DNA of 64,000 bases from JAHEFT01 sp963766195 (lineage in GTDB: Bacteria; Pseudomonadota; Gammaproteobacteria; Xanthomonadales; SZUA-36), in assembly GCA_963766195.1 (NCBI GenBank), contig CAVXYY010000003.1, positions 124,001 to 188,000 on the forward strand. Reading direction: 5' to 3'. The notes under the pieces were generated by a model. That model saw nothing but the letters and a program-made list of their open reading frames with translations. It was not told where the DNA came from and did no database searches. Made by a program: the position numbers and the translations under genes. Shown here piece after piece: positions 28,025-37,091 of this stretch. The number at the start of each line of letters is the position of its first letter. Within the stretch, counting starts at the first letter, position 1.

Positions 28025-28873
28025 TTACCCGCGTTGAGCAGGTCCTGTCTCCACGGGGATCACTCCCAGCGCACTTGCGACCTTCAGGGCGTCGACGGTT
28101 TCAGCGACATCATGCACACGAACCACGGCTGCGCCGGCCTGCGCCGCCAACACCGCTGCAACAATCGAGGCAGGAACCCTCTCTGACACGGGGCGGGAAG
28201 TAACAGCACCCAACAGTGCTTTGCGGGACACACCCACCAGAACGGGGTAAGCAGTTGCGCAAAATCGCGGAATGGCGCGGAACAGGTCGATGTTGTGTTG
28301 GAGGTTCTTGCCGAATCCGAACCCGGGGTCAATCATGATGTTTGCGGACGGAATCCCGGCTGCTTCGCAAGCGCTGGCCCTGGCCAGCAGGAACTCTAAT
28401 ACTTCGCTGACCACGTCGCCGTAGCGTGGTTCCTGTTGCATATCGCGAGGAAGGCCTTGCATGTGCATGACACAAACCGGGACGCTGAGTGAGGCCGCCA
28501 TAGCCAGAGCCCCTTCGCGGCGCAGTGCATAAACATCGTTAATCATGCCTGCTCCTGACCTCACTGCGGCTTCCATCACCTCAGGTTTGCTGGTGTCGAC
28601 TGAAACCGGCAGACCGGTCTCGGCTACGACAGACTCAAGCAGAGGAATGACGCGATCCAACTCTTCCTGGACCGAAATGTCCCGCGCGCCGGGGCGCGTT
28701 GACTCACCGCCGATATCAATGATGTCCGCGCCCATTTCAGCCATGTGGGCTGCATGCCTGATGGCGGGTTCACGTGCAGTCCAAAGCCCGCCATCGGAGA
28801 AGGAATCAGGTGTGACGTTGAGAATGCCCATCACCCGGGTCTGACCCGGGGTAAAAAGTACAGCCTGCTTCAT
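28025..28873 (-). CDS. folP: Dihydropteroate synthase
   Basis: Condenses p-aminobenzoate with dihydropterin pyrophosphate in folate synthesis; sulfonamide target. 282 residues with VMGILNVTPDSFSDGG, DIIDIGGESTRPGA, MINDVYALR and MIDPGFGFGKN. Its ATG follows the ftsH stop with no gap (TGAATG), so the pair is probably translationally coupled. Confidence 0.98.
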   Translation of the reverse strand: MKQAVLFTPGQTRVMGILNVTPDSFSDGGLWTAREPAIRHAAHMAEMGADIIDIGGESTRPGARDISVQEELDRVIPLLESVVAETGLPVSVDTSKPEVMEAAVRSGAGMINDVYALRREGALAMAASLSVPVCVMHMQGLPRDMQQEPRYGDVVSEVLEFLLARASACEAAGIPSANIMIDPGFGFGKNLQHNIDLFRAIPRFCATAYPVLVGVSRKALLGAVTSRPVSERVPASIVAAVLAAQAGAAVVRVHDVAETVDALKVASALGVIPVETGPAQRG

Positions 28874-30799
28874 TCAGACCTGTTCTGCAGGACCACCAAT
28901 AGTTGTGCGACTGCCGGCCTCGCTGCTGTCATCCTTGCCGCCTTTGGCCGGGGGCTCGGTATCCTGCCAGCCTTCCGGTGGATCGGGTTCGTGGCCTTCC
29001 ATGATCTGGTTGATCTGATTGCCGTTGATGGTTTCATACTTCATCAATGCATCCGCCATCACGTGAAGCTGATCCATGTGGCCTTCTATCAATGTCTTGG
29101 CTTTGCCATGCGCGGCGTCGATGATCTCGCGAACTTCCATGTCGATAAGCCGGGCGGTGTCATCGGAGACATGCTTATGCTGCGTGACTGAGCGTCCCAG
29201 GAAGACTTCGTCTTCATCCTCGGCATAGGTCAGCGGCCCCAGTTTTTCAGTGAGCCCCCACTTGGTCACCATGTTGCGCGCAATGGAAGTCGCCCGTTCG
29301 ATGTCATTGGATGCTCCGGTAGTGACATTCTCCAATCCGAACACGAGTTCCTCTGCTACCCGACCACCAAACAGGCTGGCCAATTGGCTTTCAAGCTGCA
29401 GCTTGGAAATGCTGTACTTGTCCTGCTCCGGCAAAAACATCGTTACGCCCAACGCACGCCCACGGGGGATGATGGTTACCTTGTAAACGGGATCATGCTC
29501 CGGAACAAGCCGGCCAACAATGGCGTGGCCCGCTTCGTGGTAGGCGGTTAATTTCTTTTCCTTCTCCGACATCACCATGGACCGCCTTTCGGCGCCCATC
29601 ATGATCTTGTCCTTGGCGCGGTCAAGATGATCCATGTTGACCAGCTTGGCATTGTCACGCGCCGCGAACAAAGCCGCCTCGTTCACGAGATTGGCCAGGT
29701 CGGCACCGGAAAAACCGGGCGTGCCCCGCGCAATGATATTGGCGTTCACGTCGTCGCTGATCGGGACTTTGCGCATGTGGACTTTCAGTATCGCTGCCCG
29801 GCCCTGTATGTCCGGCAACGGAACCACCACTTGCCGGTCAAAGCGGCCGGGGCGCAGCAAGGCAGGATCCAGAACATCGGGGCGGTTGGTGGCTGCGATC
29901 ACGATCACGCCCTCACCCCCCTCAAATCCATCCATCTCAACCAGCAATTGGTTCAACGTCTGTTCGCGCTCGTCGTGACCACCACCCAGGCCAGCGCCGC
30001 GATGCCGACCCACGGCATCAATTTCATCGATAAAAATGATACAGGGCGCGTGTTTTTTAGCCTGGTCGAACATATCCCGCACACGCGAAGCGCCTACGCC
30101 CACGAACATTTCAACGAACTCGGAACCGGAAATGGAAAAGAAAGGCACTTTTGCTTCACCGGCGATAGCCTTGGCGAGCAGGGTCTTGCCCGTGCCCGGC
30201 GAACCCACCATGAGCACCCCGCGAGGGATATGTCCGCCCAGTTTCTGGAATTTGGCCGGGTTTCTCAGGAATTCAACCAGCTCCCCGACTTCCTCCTTCG
30301 CTTCTTCTACACCTGCAACATCTTCAAAAGTAATCTTGACCTGGTCTTCGCCCTGGAGCTTTGCCCGGCTCTTTCCAAACGACATGGCGCCGCGACCCGC
30401 GCCGCCGCCCTGCATCTGGCGCATGAAGTAGACCCACACGCCTATCAGCAGCAAAATCGGAGCCACGCCAAGTATCAGGTCAACAAAAACCGACCGCTCG
30501 GTGGGTGGTTCCGCGGTAATCTCCACCTTGTTTTCAACCAGGTCATCGATCAATTTCGGATCCGGAGGACCAAACGTCTGGAAATTGCCACCATCCACGG
30601 TGCTGCCGTTTATGGTGTTTCCGGAGTTGTTACTCTGAATATGGACCTCGGCTACCTGTCCGTTCCTGACGTTGCTCAGAAATTCCGAATAGGACAAAGA
30701 GTCCGGCGTGGTCCCGACAGTGGCGTAGTGGTTGAATATCGACACCAGTACGATTGCGATGATCGCCCAAGTCAGCAAGTTTTTAGCAAGATCGTTCAA
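28874..30799 (-). CDS. ftsH: ATP-dependent membrane zinc protease FtsH
   Basis: Degrades membrane and regulatory proteins. 641 residues with a membrane helix at about 6-25, a periplasmic domain and a second helix near 107-125 (VDLILGVAPILLLIGVWVYF). The AAA module has Walker A GSPGTGKT (Ser in place of the common second Pro) and Walker B CIIFIDEIDA, and the metalloprotease site is HEAGH. The order rlmE-ftsH-folP-glmM is as in E. coli. Confidence 0.98.
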   Translation of the reverse strand: MNDLAKNLLTWAIIAIVLVSIFNHYATVGTTPDSLSYSEFLSNVRNGQVAEVHIQSNNSGNTINGSTVDGGNFQTFGPPDPKLIDDLVENKVEITAEPPTERSVFVDLILGVAPILLLIGVWVYFMRQMQGGGAGRGAMSFGKSRAKLQGEDQVKITFEDVAGVEEAKEEVGELVEFLRNPAKFQKLGGHIPRGVLMVGSPGTGKTLLAKAIAGEAKVPFFSISGSEFVEMFVGVGASRVRDMFDQAKKHAPCIIFIDEIDAVGRHRGAGLGGGHDEREQTLNQLLVEMDGFEGGEGVIVIAATNRPDVLDPALLRPGRFDRQVVVPLPDIQGRAAILKVHMRKVPISDDVNANIIARGTPGFSGADLANLVNEAALFAARDNAKLVNMDHLDRAKDKIMMGAERRSMVMSEKEKKLTAYHEAGHAIVGRLVPEHDPVYKVTIIPRGRALGVTMFLPEQDKYSISKLQLESQLASLFGGRVAEELVFGLENVTTGASNDIERATSIARNMVTKWGLTEKLGPLTYAEDEDEVFLGRSVTQHKHVSDDTARLIDMEVREIIDAAHGKAKTLIEGHMDQLHVMADALMKYETINGNQINQIMEGHEPDPPEGWQDTEPPAKGGKDDSSEAGSRTTIGGPAEQV

Positions 30800-30860
30800 A
30801 ATATTTCCTCAAGTCCTCAAAGAGTCTTTCGTGTAACGGCATACGAACAGTACTTCCAAT

Positions 30861-31484
30861 TTACTCGACTTGGCGTTCCCGGGCCAGCAAATAGACTTCC
30901 CTGCTCCTCGGCCGGGAAGCCTTTGGCTTCCTGACCTGTACTTTATTGAACAAGGACCGGACTTCGCGGACATAGTCGTCAAAATCTGTACCCTGAAATA
31001 ACTTGACCACGAAATCACCGCCAGGTTTCAAATGTTGCCGAACAAATTCCAGCGCCAATTCGGCCAGGTACATGGCCTTCGCCTGGTCAATCGTGGACAT
31101 TCCACTCATATTGGGGGCCATATCGGACAACACAAGATCAACCCGGCGGTTGTTCAGCGCATCCTCCAGCATCCGCAAAGGCTCTTCCTCGGTGAAATCA
31201 CCGTGGATAAACTGAACCCCCTCAATGGGTTCCATTTCGAGAATATCCAGGGCAATCACGTGTCCGGACTCCCCGACCAGCGGGCGCGCTACCTGGCACC
31301 ATCCACCCGGGGCAGCGCCAAGATCAACCACCACCATACCCGGTTTGATCAACAGGTACTTTTCCTGTAATTCCAGCAGCTTGAAAGCTGAACGGGATCG
31401 AAGACCCTTCTGCTGGGCCATTTTCACATAGTGATCGTCGAAATGCTCCAACAACCACTTGCTACTGCTCTTACTTCTTGCCAT
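30861..31484 (-). CDS. rlmE: 23S rRNA 2'-O-methyltransferase RlmE
   Basis: Methylates U2552 of 23S rRNA. 207 residues with AQQKGLRSRSAFKLLELQ, SAM motif VVDLGAAPGGWCQVA, catalytic Asp in SDMAPNMSG and GGDFVVKLFQG. It lies 61 bp upstream of ftsH and is divergent from yhbY, the conserved arrangement. Confidence 0.97.
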   Translation of the reverse strand: MARSKSSSKWLLEHFDDHYVKMAQQKGLRSRSAFKLLELQEKYLLIKPGMVVVDLGAAPGGWCQVARPLVGESGHVIALDILEMEPIEGVQFIHGDFTEEEPLRMLEDALNNRRVDLVLSDMAPNMSGMSTIDQAKAMYLAELALEFVRQHLKPGGDFVVKLFQGTDFDDYVREVRSLFNKVQVRKPKASRPRSREVYLLARERQVE

Positions 31485-31556
31485 TCCAGCTCTTTCCCTG
31501 CGTGGTAGAATGCACGCCTCGAAACAAAACCCAGTTTACTTCATCAGGAAAATAAA

Positions 31557-31865
31557 ATGCCTCTCAGCAATAGCCAACTTCGCTATTTACGCGGCCTGAC
31601 CCATCACCTCAAGCCGGTTGTAATGGTGGCAGACAAGGGACTGAGTGAAAACGTCCTGGCGGAGATTGACTCCGCGCTGGATCACCACGAGCTGGTGAAG
31701 ATAAAGCTGCGTGGCGACCGCGAAGTTCGCGAGGCCTGGATGGATGAAATCGTGAAAAAATCCGGAGCACAAAAAGTGCATTGCATTGGCCAGGTCGCCT
31801 GCTTTTTCCGGCGCAATCTAAAAAAGCCGGTCATTGAACTACCCGGTGCTTCAATCAAGAACTGA
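31557..31865 (+). CDS. yhbY: Ribosome assembly RNA-binding protein YhbY
   Basis: 102 residues of the CRM domain family, starting MPLSNSQLRYLRGLTHHLKP and containing the GxxG-like VADKGLSENVL and HELVKIKL. It associates with pre-50S particles in the family. Divergent from rlmE across a 72-bp region. Confidence 0.96.
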   Translation: MPLSNSQLRYLRGLTHHLKPVVMVADKGLSENVLAEIDSALDHHELVKIKLRGDREVREAWMDEIVKKSGAQKVHCIGQVACFFRRNLKKPVIELPGASIKN

Positions 31866-31883
31866 TATGCAAGCGGCACAGAC

Positions 31884-32300
31884 ATGGACCTGACTTTTCA
31901 AAAACCCGGCGATCACCTGTTTGTCCGATCAGTTTCCGATGCAGGCATACAGGTAGTGGACAACTTTTACAAGGAGGCCCTGATACTTTCAGCCCGGGAA
32001 ATTATTCCAGGCTGGCCGGTCAAATCTGTGGAAGATATTGAACAGCGGCATCTTGAACAGGTGTTGGAACTCGAACCGGAAGTCGTCCTGATTGGAACTG
32101 GCGCCCGGCAGACATTCCTGCCACCCGTTCTGATGATGTTTTTTTACAGCAGGAACATTGGGGTCGAGGTGATGAGTACGGATGCAGCCTGCCGTACTTT
32201 TAATGTACTCGTTTCTGAATCGCGCAAGGTCGTCGCGGCTTTACTCCCCGATAGGCAATTCACTGAAGCCTTCGCGCCTGGAAATGTCCCTCAGCTGTGA
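31884..32300 (+). CDS. Mth938/DUF498 domain protein
   Basis: 138 residues with no signal peptide. ILSAREIIPGWPVKSVEDI, EVVLIGTGARQTFLPP and GVEVMSTDAACRTFNVLVSE follow the Mth938 (DUF498) fold family, which in mitochondria includes the complex I assembly factor NDUFAF3. Its role in bacteria is unclear. It lies 18 bp after yhbY. Its 3' end overlaps the rpoS 3' end by 60 bp on the opposite strand. Confidence 0.88.
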   Translation: MDLTFQKPGDHLFVRSVSDAGIQVVDNFYKEALILSAREIIPGWPVKSVEDIEQRHLEQVLELEPEVVLIGTGARQTFLPPVLMMFFYSRNIGVEVMSTDAACRTFNVLVSESRKVVAALLPDRQFTEAFAPGNVPQL

Positions 32301-33191
32301 CAATGCAGCCAACTGGACCTGGCGCACCCTCTCACGGGTGACTCCCAGCAATTCACCGACCTCTTCCAGGGTTCTTCTCCCATGGCCATGCAAACCATAA
32401 CGATGCTCAACAACATCACGTTGTTGAGCGGGCAGTTGCTCCAGCCACTTGGCCAGCAATGTCTCGGCGGCGGCACCCGCGTAACGGGCTTCGGGGTTGG
32501 TCCCGTTTTCGTCCGCGATCGATTCGAGCATTGAACGGCCAGACCTGGAATCCGAACCGTTAACGTCATCCGTTGAAGACGTTGGATCACCCAGCCTGAA
32601 GAATTTTAAAACGCTTTCCGGATCAGTTTCGAGTTCGTTTGCTATTTCTTCAGCGGAAGGCCTGCGGCCCAGTTGCTGCTCAAGTGTCCGGGAAGTTCTC
32701 AAATAGATAGCCAATTCGCGGATGATATGGATCGGCAGGCGAACAGTCCGGCACTGGTTCATGATTGCCCGCTCCACCGATTGCCTGATCCACCAGGTAG
32801 CATAAGTGGAAAAGCGGCAACCCCGGTCCGGGTCAAATTTTTCAACGGCGCGAATCAAGCCGAGGTTTCCTTCTTCAACCAGGTCGAGCAGTGGCAATCC
32901 GCGTTTGATGTAAGGCCGCGCGACGTTTACTACGAGACGGAGATTGGATTCGATCATGCGTTGCCGGCTGGCCAGGCAGCCATTTCTCGCTGCCCGTGAA
33001 AGTGTGATTTCCTCTTCCGCGGTCAATAACCGGGCTCTGCCAATTTCGCTCAGGTAAATGCGGGTTACGTCCTGGCTGAAGTTGATTCGCCCGTCAGCAG
33101 CCGCCGGCCGCCGCCTTTTTACAGCTAAATCGTCAGTCGGAGACTGACGCGGGTCGGAAACATCCCTGTGTCCGGATTGGACATCATACAT
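32241..33191 (-). CDS. rpoS: RNA polymerase sigma factor RpoS
   Basis: Stationary-phase/general stress sigma factor. About 316 residues from the ATG at 33191. I preferred this to a GTG 15 bases upstream because the GAGGAGG ribosome site overlaps that codon. Region 1.2 is DVTRIYLSEIGRARLLTAEEE. Region 2 has VEEGNLGLIRAVEKFDPDRG and FSTYATWWIRQSVERAI, and region 4.2 has TLEEVGELLGVTRERVRQVQ. It is the last gene of surE-pcm-nlpD-rpoS. In relatives its main promoter lies in nlpD, and 171 bp separate the two genes here. Confidence 0.97.
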   Translation of the reverse strand: MYDVQSGHRDVSDPRQSPTDDLAVKRRRPAAADGRINFSQDVTRIYLSEIGRARLLTAEEEITLSRAARNGCLASRQRMIESNLRLVVNVARPYIKRGLPLLDLVEEGNLGLIRAVEKFDPDRGCRFSTYATWWIRQSVERAIMNQCRTVRLPIHIIRELAIYLRTSRTLEQQLGRRPSAEEIANELETDPESVLKFFRLGDPTSSTDDVNGSDSRSGRSMLESIADENGTNPEARYAGAAAETLLAKWLEQLPAQQRDVVEHRYGLHGHGRRTLEEVGELLGVTRERVRQVQLAALSQLRDISRREGFSELPIGE

Positions 33192-33377
33192 TCCCCCCCT
33201 CCTCACGCTGAAGCAGCGCTGGTCGACCGGCCCACCCCGGCGAAATGCCAGATCCGGCCGCCCTCAGAGATACAAAGTTTGACGGGATGGGGAAATTAAA
33301 TTAACACATCCCGATCATGATGTCTTTACCCTTTGATCCATGTCATGGCGCCCAGGACCGCAGCGCGCTAGTGGCCA

Positions 33378-34276
33378 TCACCGGCCAGGCAGGTATTTCA
33401 ACGGGTCTTGAGGATTTCCATTCAGTCTTATTTCAAAATGCAGCATGGCCTGGTTGCGGTCATTTTTTCCCATGTTTGCGATTCGTTCACCCGCTGTCAC
33501 TTTCTGACCTTCAACAACCAGCCTCTCCTGGTTATGCGCATAGGCACTCAATAGCTGTTCGCTGTGCTTGATGATCACCAACTCTCCGTAACCAATCAGC
33601 CCGCTTCCACTGTATACGACTTCACCTGAGGCTGAGGCAAGGATCGCCTGGCCTTCTTTACCGCCGATATCGATACCCTTTCTTGCCGGATCATTCGGGG
33701 CGAAGTTACTGATGATCTTTCCTTCCGCAGGCCACATCCAAGCGGCCGGACCGGAATTGCCAACCGGTGAAGCCGTTGCGCCGGCGAGGGAGTATCCGCT
33801 TTGGTGTCCGGTGCAGGCACCGGTGCAGGCACAGGCGCAGGCGTATAAGTTGTCTCCGGCGGAACGTCGTAAGTAGTGCTGGTTGAGCTTTTTGAGGGGG
33901 CGGCGGTCACCACAATGCCGTTTTCAGATGCGCTGCTTCCGGAACTGGTTCGCGAAGCAGCGGGAACGCCTTGTTGGCTCGCCTGGGTTCCCGGCGCCAT
34001 CAGCCGCAAATCCTGGTCGGGGTAAATCGTGTACGGCGACTGGATACCGTTCCATTGGGCGATATTCCTCCAGTCCATTCCGAATTTGAATGCAATGGCG
34101 TGCAGGGTATCGCCCCGCTTGACGCGGTAGTACCCGTCCGGAGTCTGGCTCGACGAATTCGCGTATTTTGAATCACCCGGAGCCGGCGTCCAGCCTGAAC
34201 AACCGGAAATCAGTCCCAGGCCCAGTAAGGTGGTGGCAAGAATCATCCGGACCTTCAAATTCATAGCCCGGCTCAC
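33378..34276 (-). CDS. nlpD: NlpD-like LysM/M23 lipoprotein, one frameshift
   Basis: Activator of cell-wall amidase AmiC at division. Lipobox LGLISGC (Cys about 26), a LysM domain (YYRVKRGDTLHAIAFKFGM), a Pro-rich linker with APVPAPVPAP, and an M23 domain follow. In the M23 domain, GIDIGG and LHFEIRLNGNPQDPLKYLP lack the full set of zinc ligands, as in catalytically inactive NlpD. A one-base deletion near 33785 (TCGCC then GGCGCA) shifts the frame; joining gives GATASPVGNSGPAAWMWPAEGK. The start overlaps the pcm stop by 4 bp. Confidence 0.93.
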
Positions 34277-34950
34277 GACAGACCGCTCAACATTGGCACA
34301 AAAATCACTCCCCCAAGATCTTTTTCATCGTATCCCTCTTGCGTACGTCTAATGGCCAGCAATCGCTGTATGCCCGCCTTTTCAACCGGGATCACTAAAA
34401 TACCACCGATTCTGAGCTGTTGAACAAGTTCATCCGGAATTCCACTCGCGGCTGCGGTCACGATGATCCCGTCGAACGGCGCCTGGCTGGGCCAGCCAAG
34501 GTGCCCATCCGCATAGCGGGTGTAAATGTTATTCAGCCCCAGTTTGTGAAACCGCCGGCGAGCCCGCTTGAGAAGTTCCTCAATCCGCTCCACCGTGAAA
34601 ACCTTCGGGACCAGGCAGGCCAGTATCGCCGCCTGGTAACCGGAACCGGTTCCGACTTCGAGCACCTTTTCCGGAGAGCCGCTGTCCAGGATGGCCTCGG
34701 TCATTTTTGCCACCACCCAGGGTTGCGATATCGTCTGGCTCAAACCGATGGGCAATGCTGTGTCCTCATAGGCACGGCTGGACAGCGCCTCATCCACAAA
34801 CTCATGCCGCGGGATGGTTGCTATAGCTTTCAACACTTTTTCGTCGATGATGCCATTGCCGCGCAATCGCTCAACCAGGCGATCGCGCGTGCCCTGCGAA
34901 GTCATTCCGATGCCCTGTTGGCCTGTTTTCAATTTTCGCCGGTGAATCAT
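34273..34950 (-). CDS. pcm: Protein-L-isoaspartate O-methyltransferase
   Basis: Repairs isoaspartyl residues using SAM. 225 residues with PRHEFVDEALSSRAYEDTALPIG, the SAM motif VLEVGTGSGYQAAILA and DGIIVTAAASGIP. It may start at an internal Met (residue 16), but the first ATG overlaps the surE stop (ATGA) and is preferred. Same operon as surE, nlpD and rpoS. Confidence 0.97.
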   Translation of the reverse strand: MIHRRKLKTGQQGIGMTSQGTRDRLVERLRGNGIIDEKVLKAIATIPRHEFVDEALSSRAYEDTALPIGLSQTISQPWVVAKMTEAILDSGSPEKVLEVGTGSGYQAAILACLVPKVFTVERIEELLKRARRRFHKLGLNNIYTRYADGHLGWPSQAPFDGIIVTAAASGIPDELVQQLRIGGILVIPVEKAGIQRLLAIRRTQEGYDEKDLGGVIFVPMLSGLS

Positions 34951-35732
34951 ACGTCGGTTCCGGGCACCTGGATCTGATCGAAGGCGATTTCAGATACCCA
35001 ACCTGAAACCTGCTCCAGCGCCTGGTACCTGGTCAAGTCTACGTGAATCGGCGTGATGGAAATATATCCCCTGCGAACCGCATCAAAATCGGTCCCGGGG
35101 CCTGCGTCCTGGCCCGGGCCGGCCGGACCAATCCAATACATGGGCTGCCCCCTGGGATCGGTGGTTTGAACGACGGGTTCCGCACGGTGCCGGTGGCCCA
35201 GCCGGGTTACTTCAAATCCCTTGATTTGCTCCCACGGCAAGTCAGGAACATTGATATTCAGAATGGTATCGGCCGGCAGGGGATCGAGCCGCAACCGTCC
35301 GACCAGGAATGCCACCGCCTCGGCTGCGGTGGAGTAGTGTTCGGGACGCCCCGAAAAAACCAGCGAAACCGCGATCGCCGGAAGGCCAAGAAAGCGCCCT
35401 TCCATGGCGGCGGCTACCGTCCCGGAATAAATCACGTCGTCCCCAAGGTTTGCACCCGCGTTTATCCCCGATATCACCATATCAGGGTCTTTTTTCAGCA
35501 GTCCGGTCAAGGCTATATGCACACAATCGGTTGGTGTTCCGCTCACGCTCCACGTTCTTTCTCCTGTTTTCCGGAGCCGCACCGGCGATTCGAGCGTCAG
35601 CGAATTGCTCGCACCACTGCGATTCTGATCCGGAGCCACAATGGTAACCTTGCCCAGGGATTTCATGCGCTCTGAGAGCACTTGAATACCCGGCGCCGAG
35701 ATCCCATCGTCGTTGCTGATCAATAATCGCAT
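34947..35732 (-). CDS. surE: 5'-nucleotidase SurE
   Basis: Metal-dependent nucleotide phosphatase of stationary-phase survival. 261 residues starting MRLLISNDDGISAPGIQVL (metal-binding DD), with PDQNRSGASNSLTL and VISGINAGANLGDDVIYSGTV. It heads the surE-pcm-nlpD-rpoS operon. Confidence 0.98.
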   Translation of the reverse strand: MRLLISNDDGISAPGIQVLSERMKSLGKVTIVAPDQNRSGASNSLTLESPVRLRKTGERTWSVSGTPTDCVHIALTGLLKKDPDMVISGINAGANLGDDVIYSGTVAAAMEGRFLGLPAIAVSLVFSGRPEHYSTAAEAVAFLVGRLRLDPLPADTILNINVPDLPWEQIKGFEVTRLGHRHRAEPVVQTTDPRGQPMYWIGPAGPGQDAGPGTDFDAVRRGYISITPIHVDLTRYQALEQVSGWVSEIAFDQIQVPGTDV

Positions 35733-35775
35733 GGCTATTCACTTCTGGAAATTGCTATTGTAAGGCCTTGAACGT

Positions 35776-36654
35776 GTGACTGAAATGAATTCGGAAAAGA
35801 AAAACACAGTTGATTCCAGCTTTCGCGAGGCTATGGCGGACGTCAAGCCGATCTGCAAGCCCGACCGGATTGAGCCGGAACGCCGGAATACCCCACCCAT
35901 CGCCGCGCAAAGAGAAAAAGACGATCGCGAGGTGTTGCGGGAGCTGCTTGAGTTCAGGGACGAGTCGGCGGAACTGGAGACCGGTGAAGAGCTTATTTAC
36001 TTGCGGCCCGGCCACCAGCAGAGAACACTGAAGCGTCTGCGCCGTGGTTATTTCAGCGTGTCAGATACCATCGACCTGCACCACATGAGCGTCGAGACTG
36101 CGAAAACGGTCCTGCTCGATTTCATAGAGCAGGCGGTCAGAAATCACATGGGCTGTGTCCGCATCGTTCATGGAAAAGGCCTGCGTTCCCCAAACCTGCC
36201 ACGACTGAAAATCATGACAAACCGTGTTCTTCGCAAACATCCGAGAGTGATAGCGTTTGCCTCCTGCCGGCCGGTCGAGGGGGGCACCGGTGCAACCAAC
36301 GTCCTGCTGTCTGCGCGGACCGGGGATCCGACGTTGACCGGGTTGCTGATCCTGGTCGTTGCGGGAATCGCGATAATCACCTGGTGGCGGTTGCTGAAAG
36401 GCAAGGAACTGGCTCGCCGTGCAGCCGCTGCCAGCTGCCAGGAGCATGGGCTTGTTCTCATCGACGACACGGTGATGCTCGAGTCAGTGCAATTGAGAAA
36501 AGAAGACCCGGCCAGGGCCTGGGGACTCAAGTACCGTTTCAACTTTGCCAGGAACGGCGTACTTCGGACAGGAGGGATTGTGCTGATAGCCCCTGGTCAG
36601 CGGCCCACCGTCATCATCGATACCGATAACGGCCCGTTGATCGAGCAGTTTTAA
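35776..36654 (+). CDS. Smr-domain protein fused to DUF3301, fusion doubtful
   Basis: 292 residues in one frame. Residues about 95-180 form an Smr domain, with the family motif DLHHMSVETAK and IVHGKGLRSPNLPRLK, the putative nuclease of SmrA/YfcN proteins. Residues about 185-292 hold a membrane helix (LTGLLILVVAGIAIITWW) and a DUF3301 domain (CQEHGLVLIDDTVMLESV). These are normally separate proteins. One extra G in the GGGG run at 36322-36325 would explain the fusion: without it Smr ends at a TGA (36335) overlapping a TTG start for DUF3301. Start may be GTG 35776 or ATG 35785. Confidence 0.8.
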   Translation: MTEMNSEKKNTVDSSFREAMADVKPICKPDRIEPERRNTPPIAAQREKDDREVLRELLEFRDESAELETGEELIYLRPGHQQRTLKRLRRGYFSVSDTIDLHHMSVETAKTVLLDFIEQAVRNHMGCVRIVHGKGLRSPNLPRLKIMTNRVLRKHPRVIAFASCRPVEGGTGATNVLLSARTGDPTLTGLLILVVAGIAIITWWRLLKGKELARRAAAASCQEHGLVLIDDTVMLESVQLRKEDPARAWGLKYRFNFARNGVLRTGGIVLIAPGQRPTVIIDTDNGPLIEQF

Positions 36655-36676
36655 GAAGCTCCCTCAGCCGACCGGA

Positions 36677-37078
36677 TCACTTGACAATTTTCAGGTGCGG
36701 TCGCCGGGTGGGCGTTTTGTCATTATCCGGACCGGAATCAGTCGGTGGAGAGTTTTCGTCTTCCAGGGCAAACATCATTCCCTGGCCGTTTTCCTTGGAG
36801 TAGATAGCCAGCACTGCTTCTATGGGCACCACAACCGCATGCTCGTGCCCGGAGAATCTGGCTTTGAACGTCAGCCATTCATTACCCAGGTCCAGTTCCC
36901 GAACCGCCGCATGGTCTATGTTAAGAATGACTTTACCTTTCTGAACAGCCTGGTCAGGAACATCAACACCTTCCGTACCGGCTTCGACCAGCACGTGTGG
37001 CGTCATGTTGTTGTCGGCGATCCACTCATACAGCGCCCGCAATAAGTAGGGCCTGTTCGATGTCATCTCCGTATTCAT
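36677..37078 (-). CDS. sspB: ClpXP adaptor SspB
   Basis: Delivers ssrA-tagged proteins to ClpXP. 133 residues with SNRPYLLRALYEWIADNNMTPH, VILNIDHAAVRELDLGNEWLTFKARFSG and a flexible tail. The tail ends in the basic, hydrophobic RRPHLKIVK that binds the ClpX zinc domain in the family. It follows sspA by 13 bp. Confidence 0.97.
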   Translation of the reverse strand: MNTEMTSNRPYLLRALYEWIADNNMTPHVLVEAGTEGVDVPDQAVQKGKVILNIDHAAVRELDLGNEWLTFKARFSGHEHAVVVPIEAVLAIYSKENGQGMMFALEDENSPPTDSGPDNDKTPTRRPHLKIVK

Positions 37079-37091
37079 CGGAAAGCGCCGG

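Noticed and set aside
26855..28186. 443-residue open frame antisense to glmM and folP
   Set aside because: It spans two well-supported genes on the other strand and shows no protein motif.
29627..30934. 435-residue open frame antisense to ftsH
   Set aside because: It lies wholly over ftsH and flanking sequence, has no recognisable domain, and reflects GC-biased third positions.
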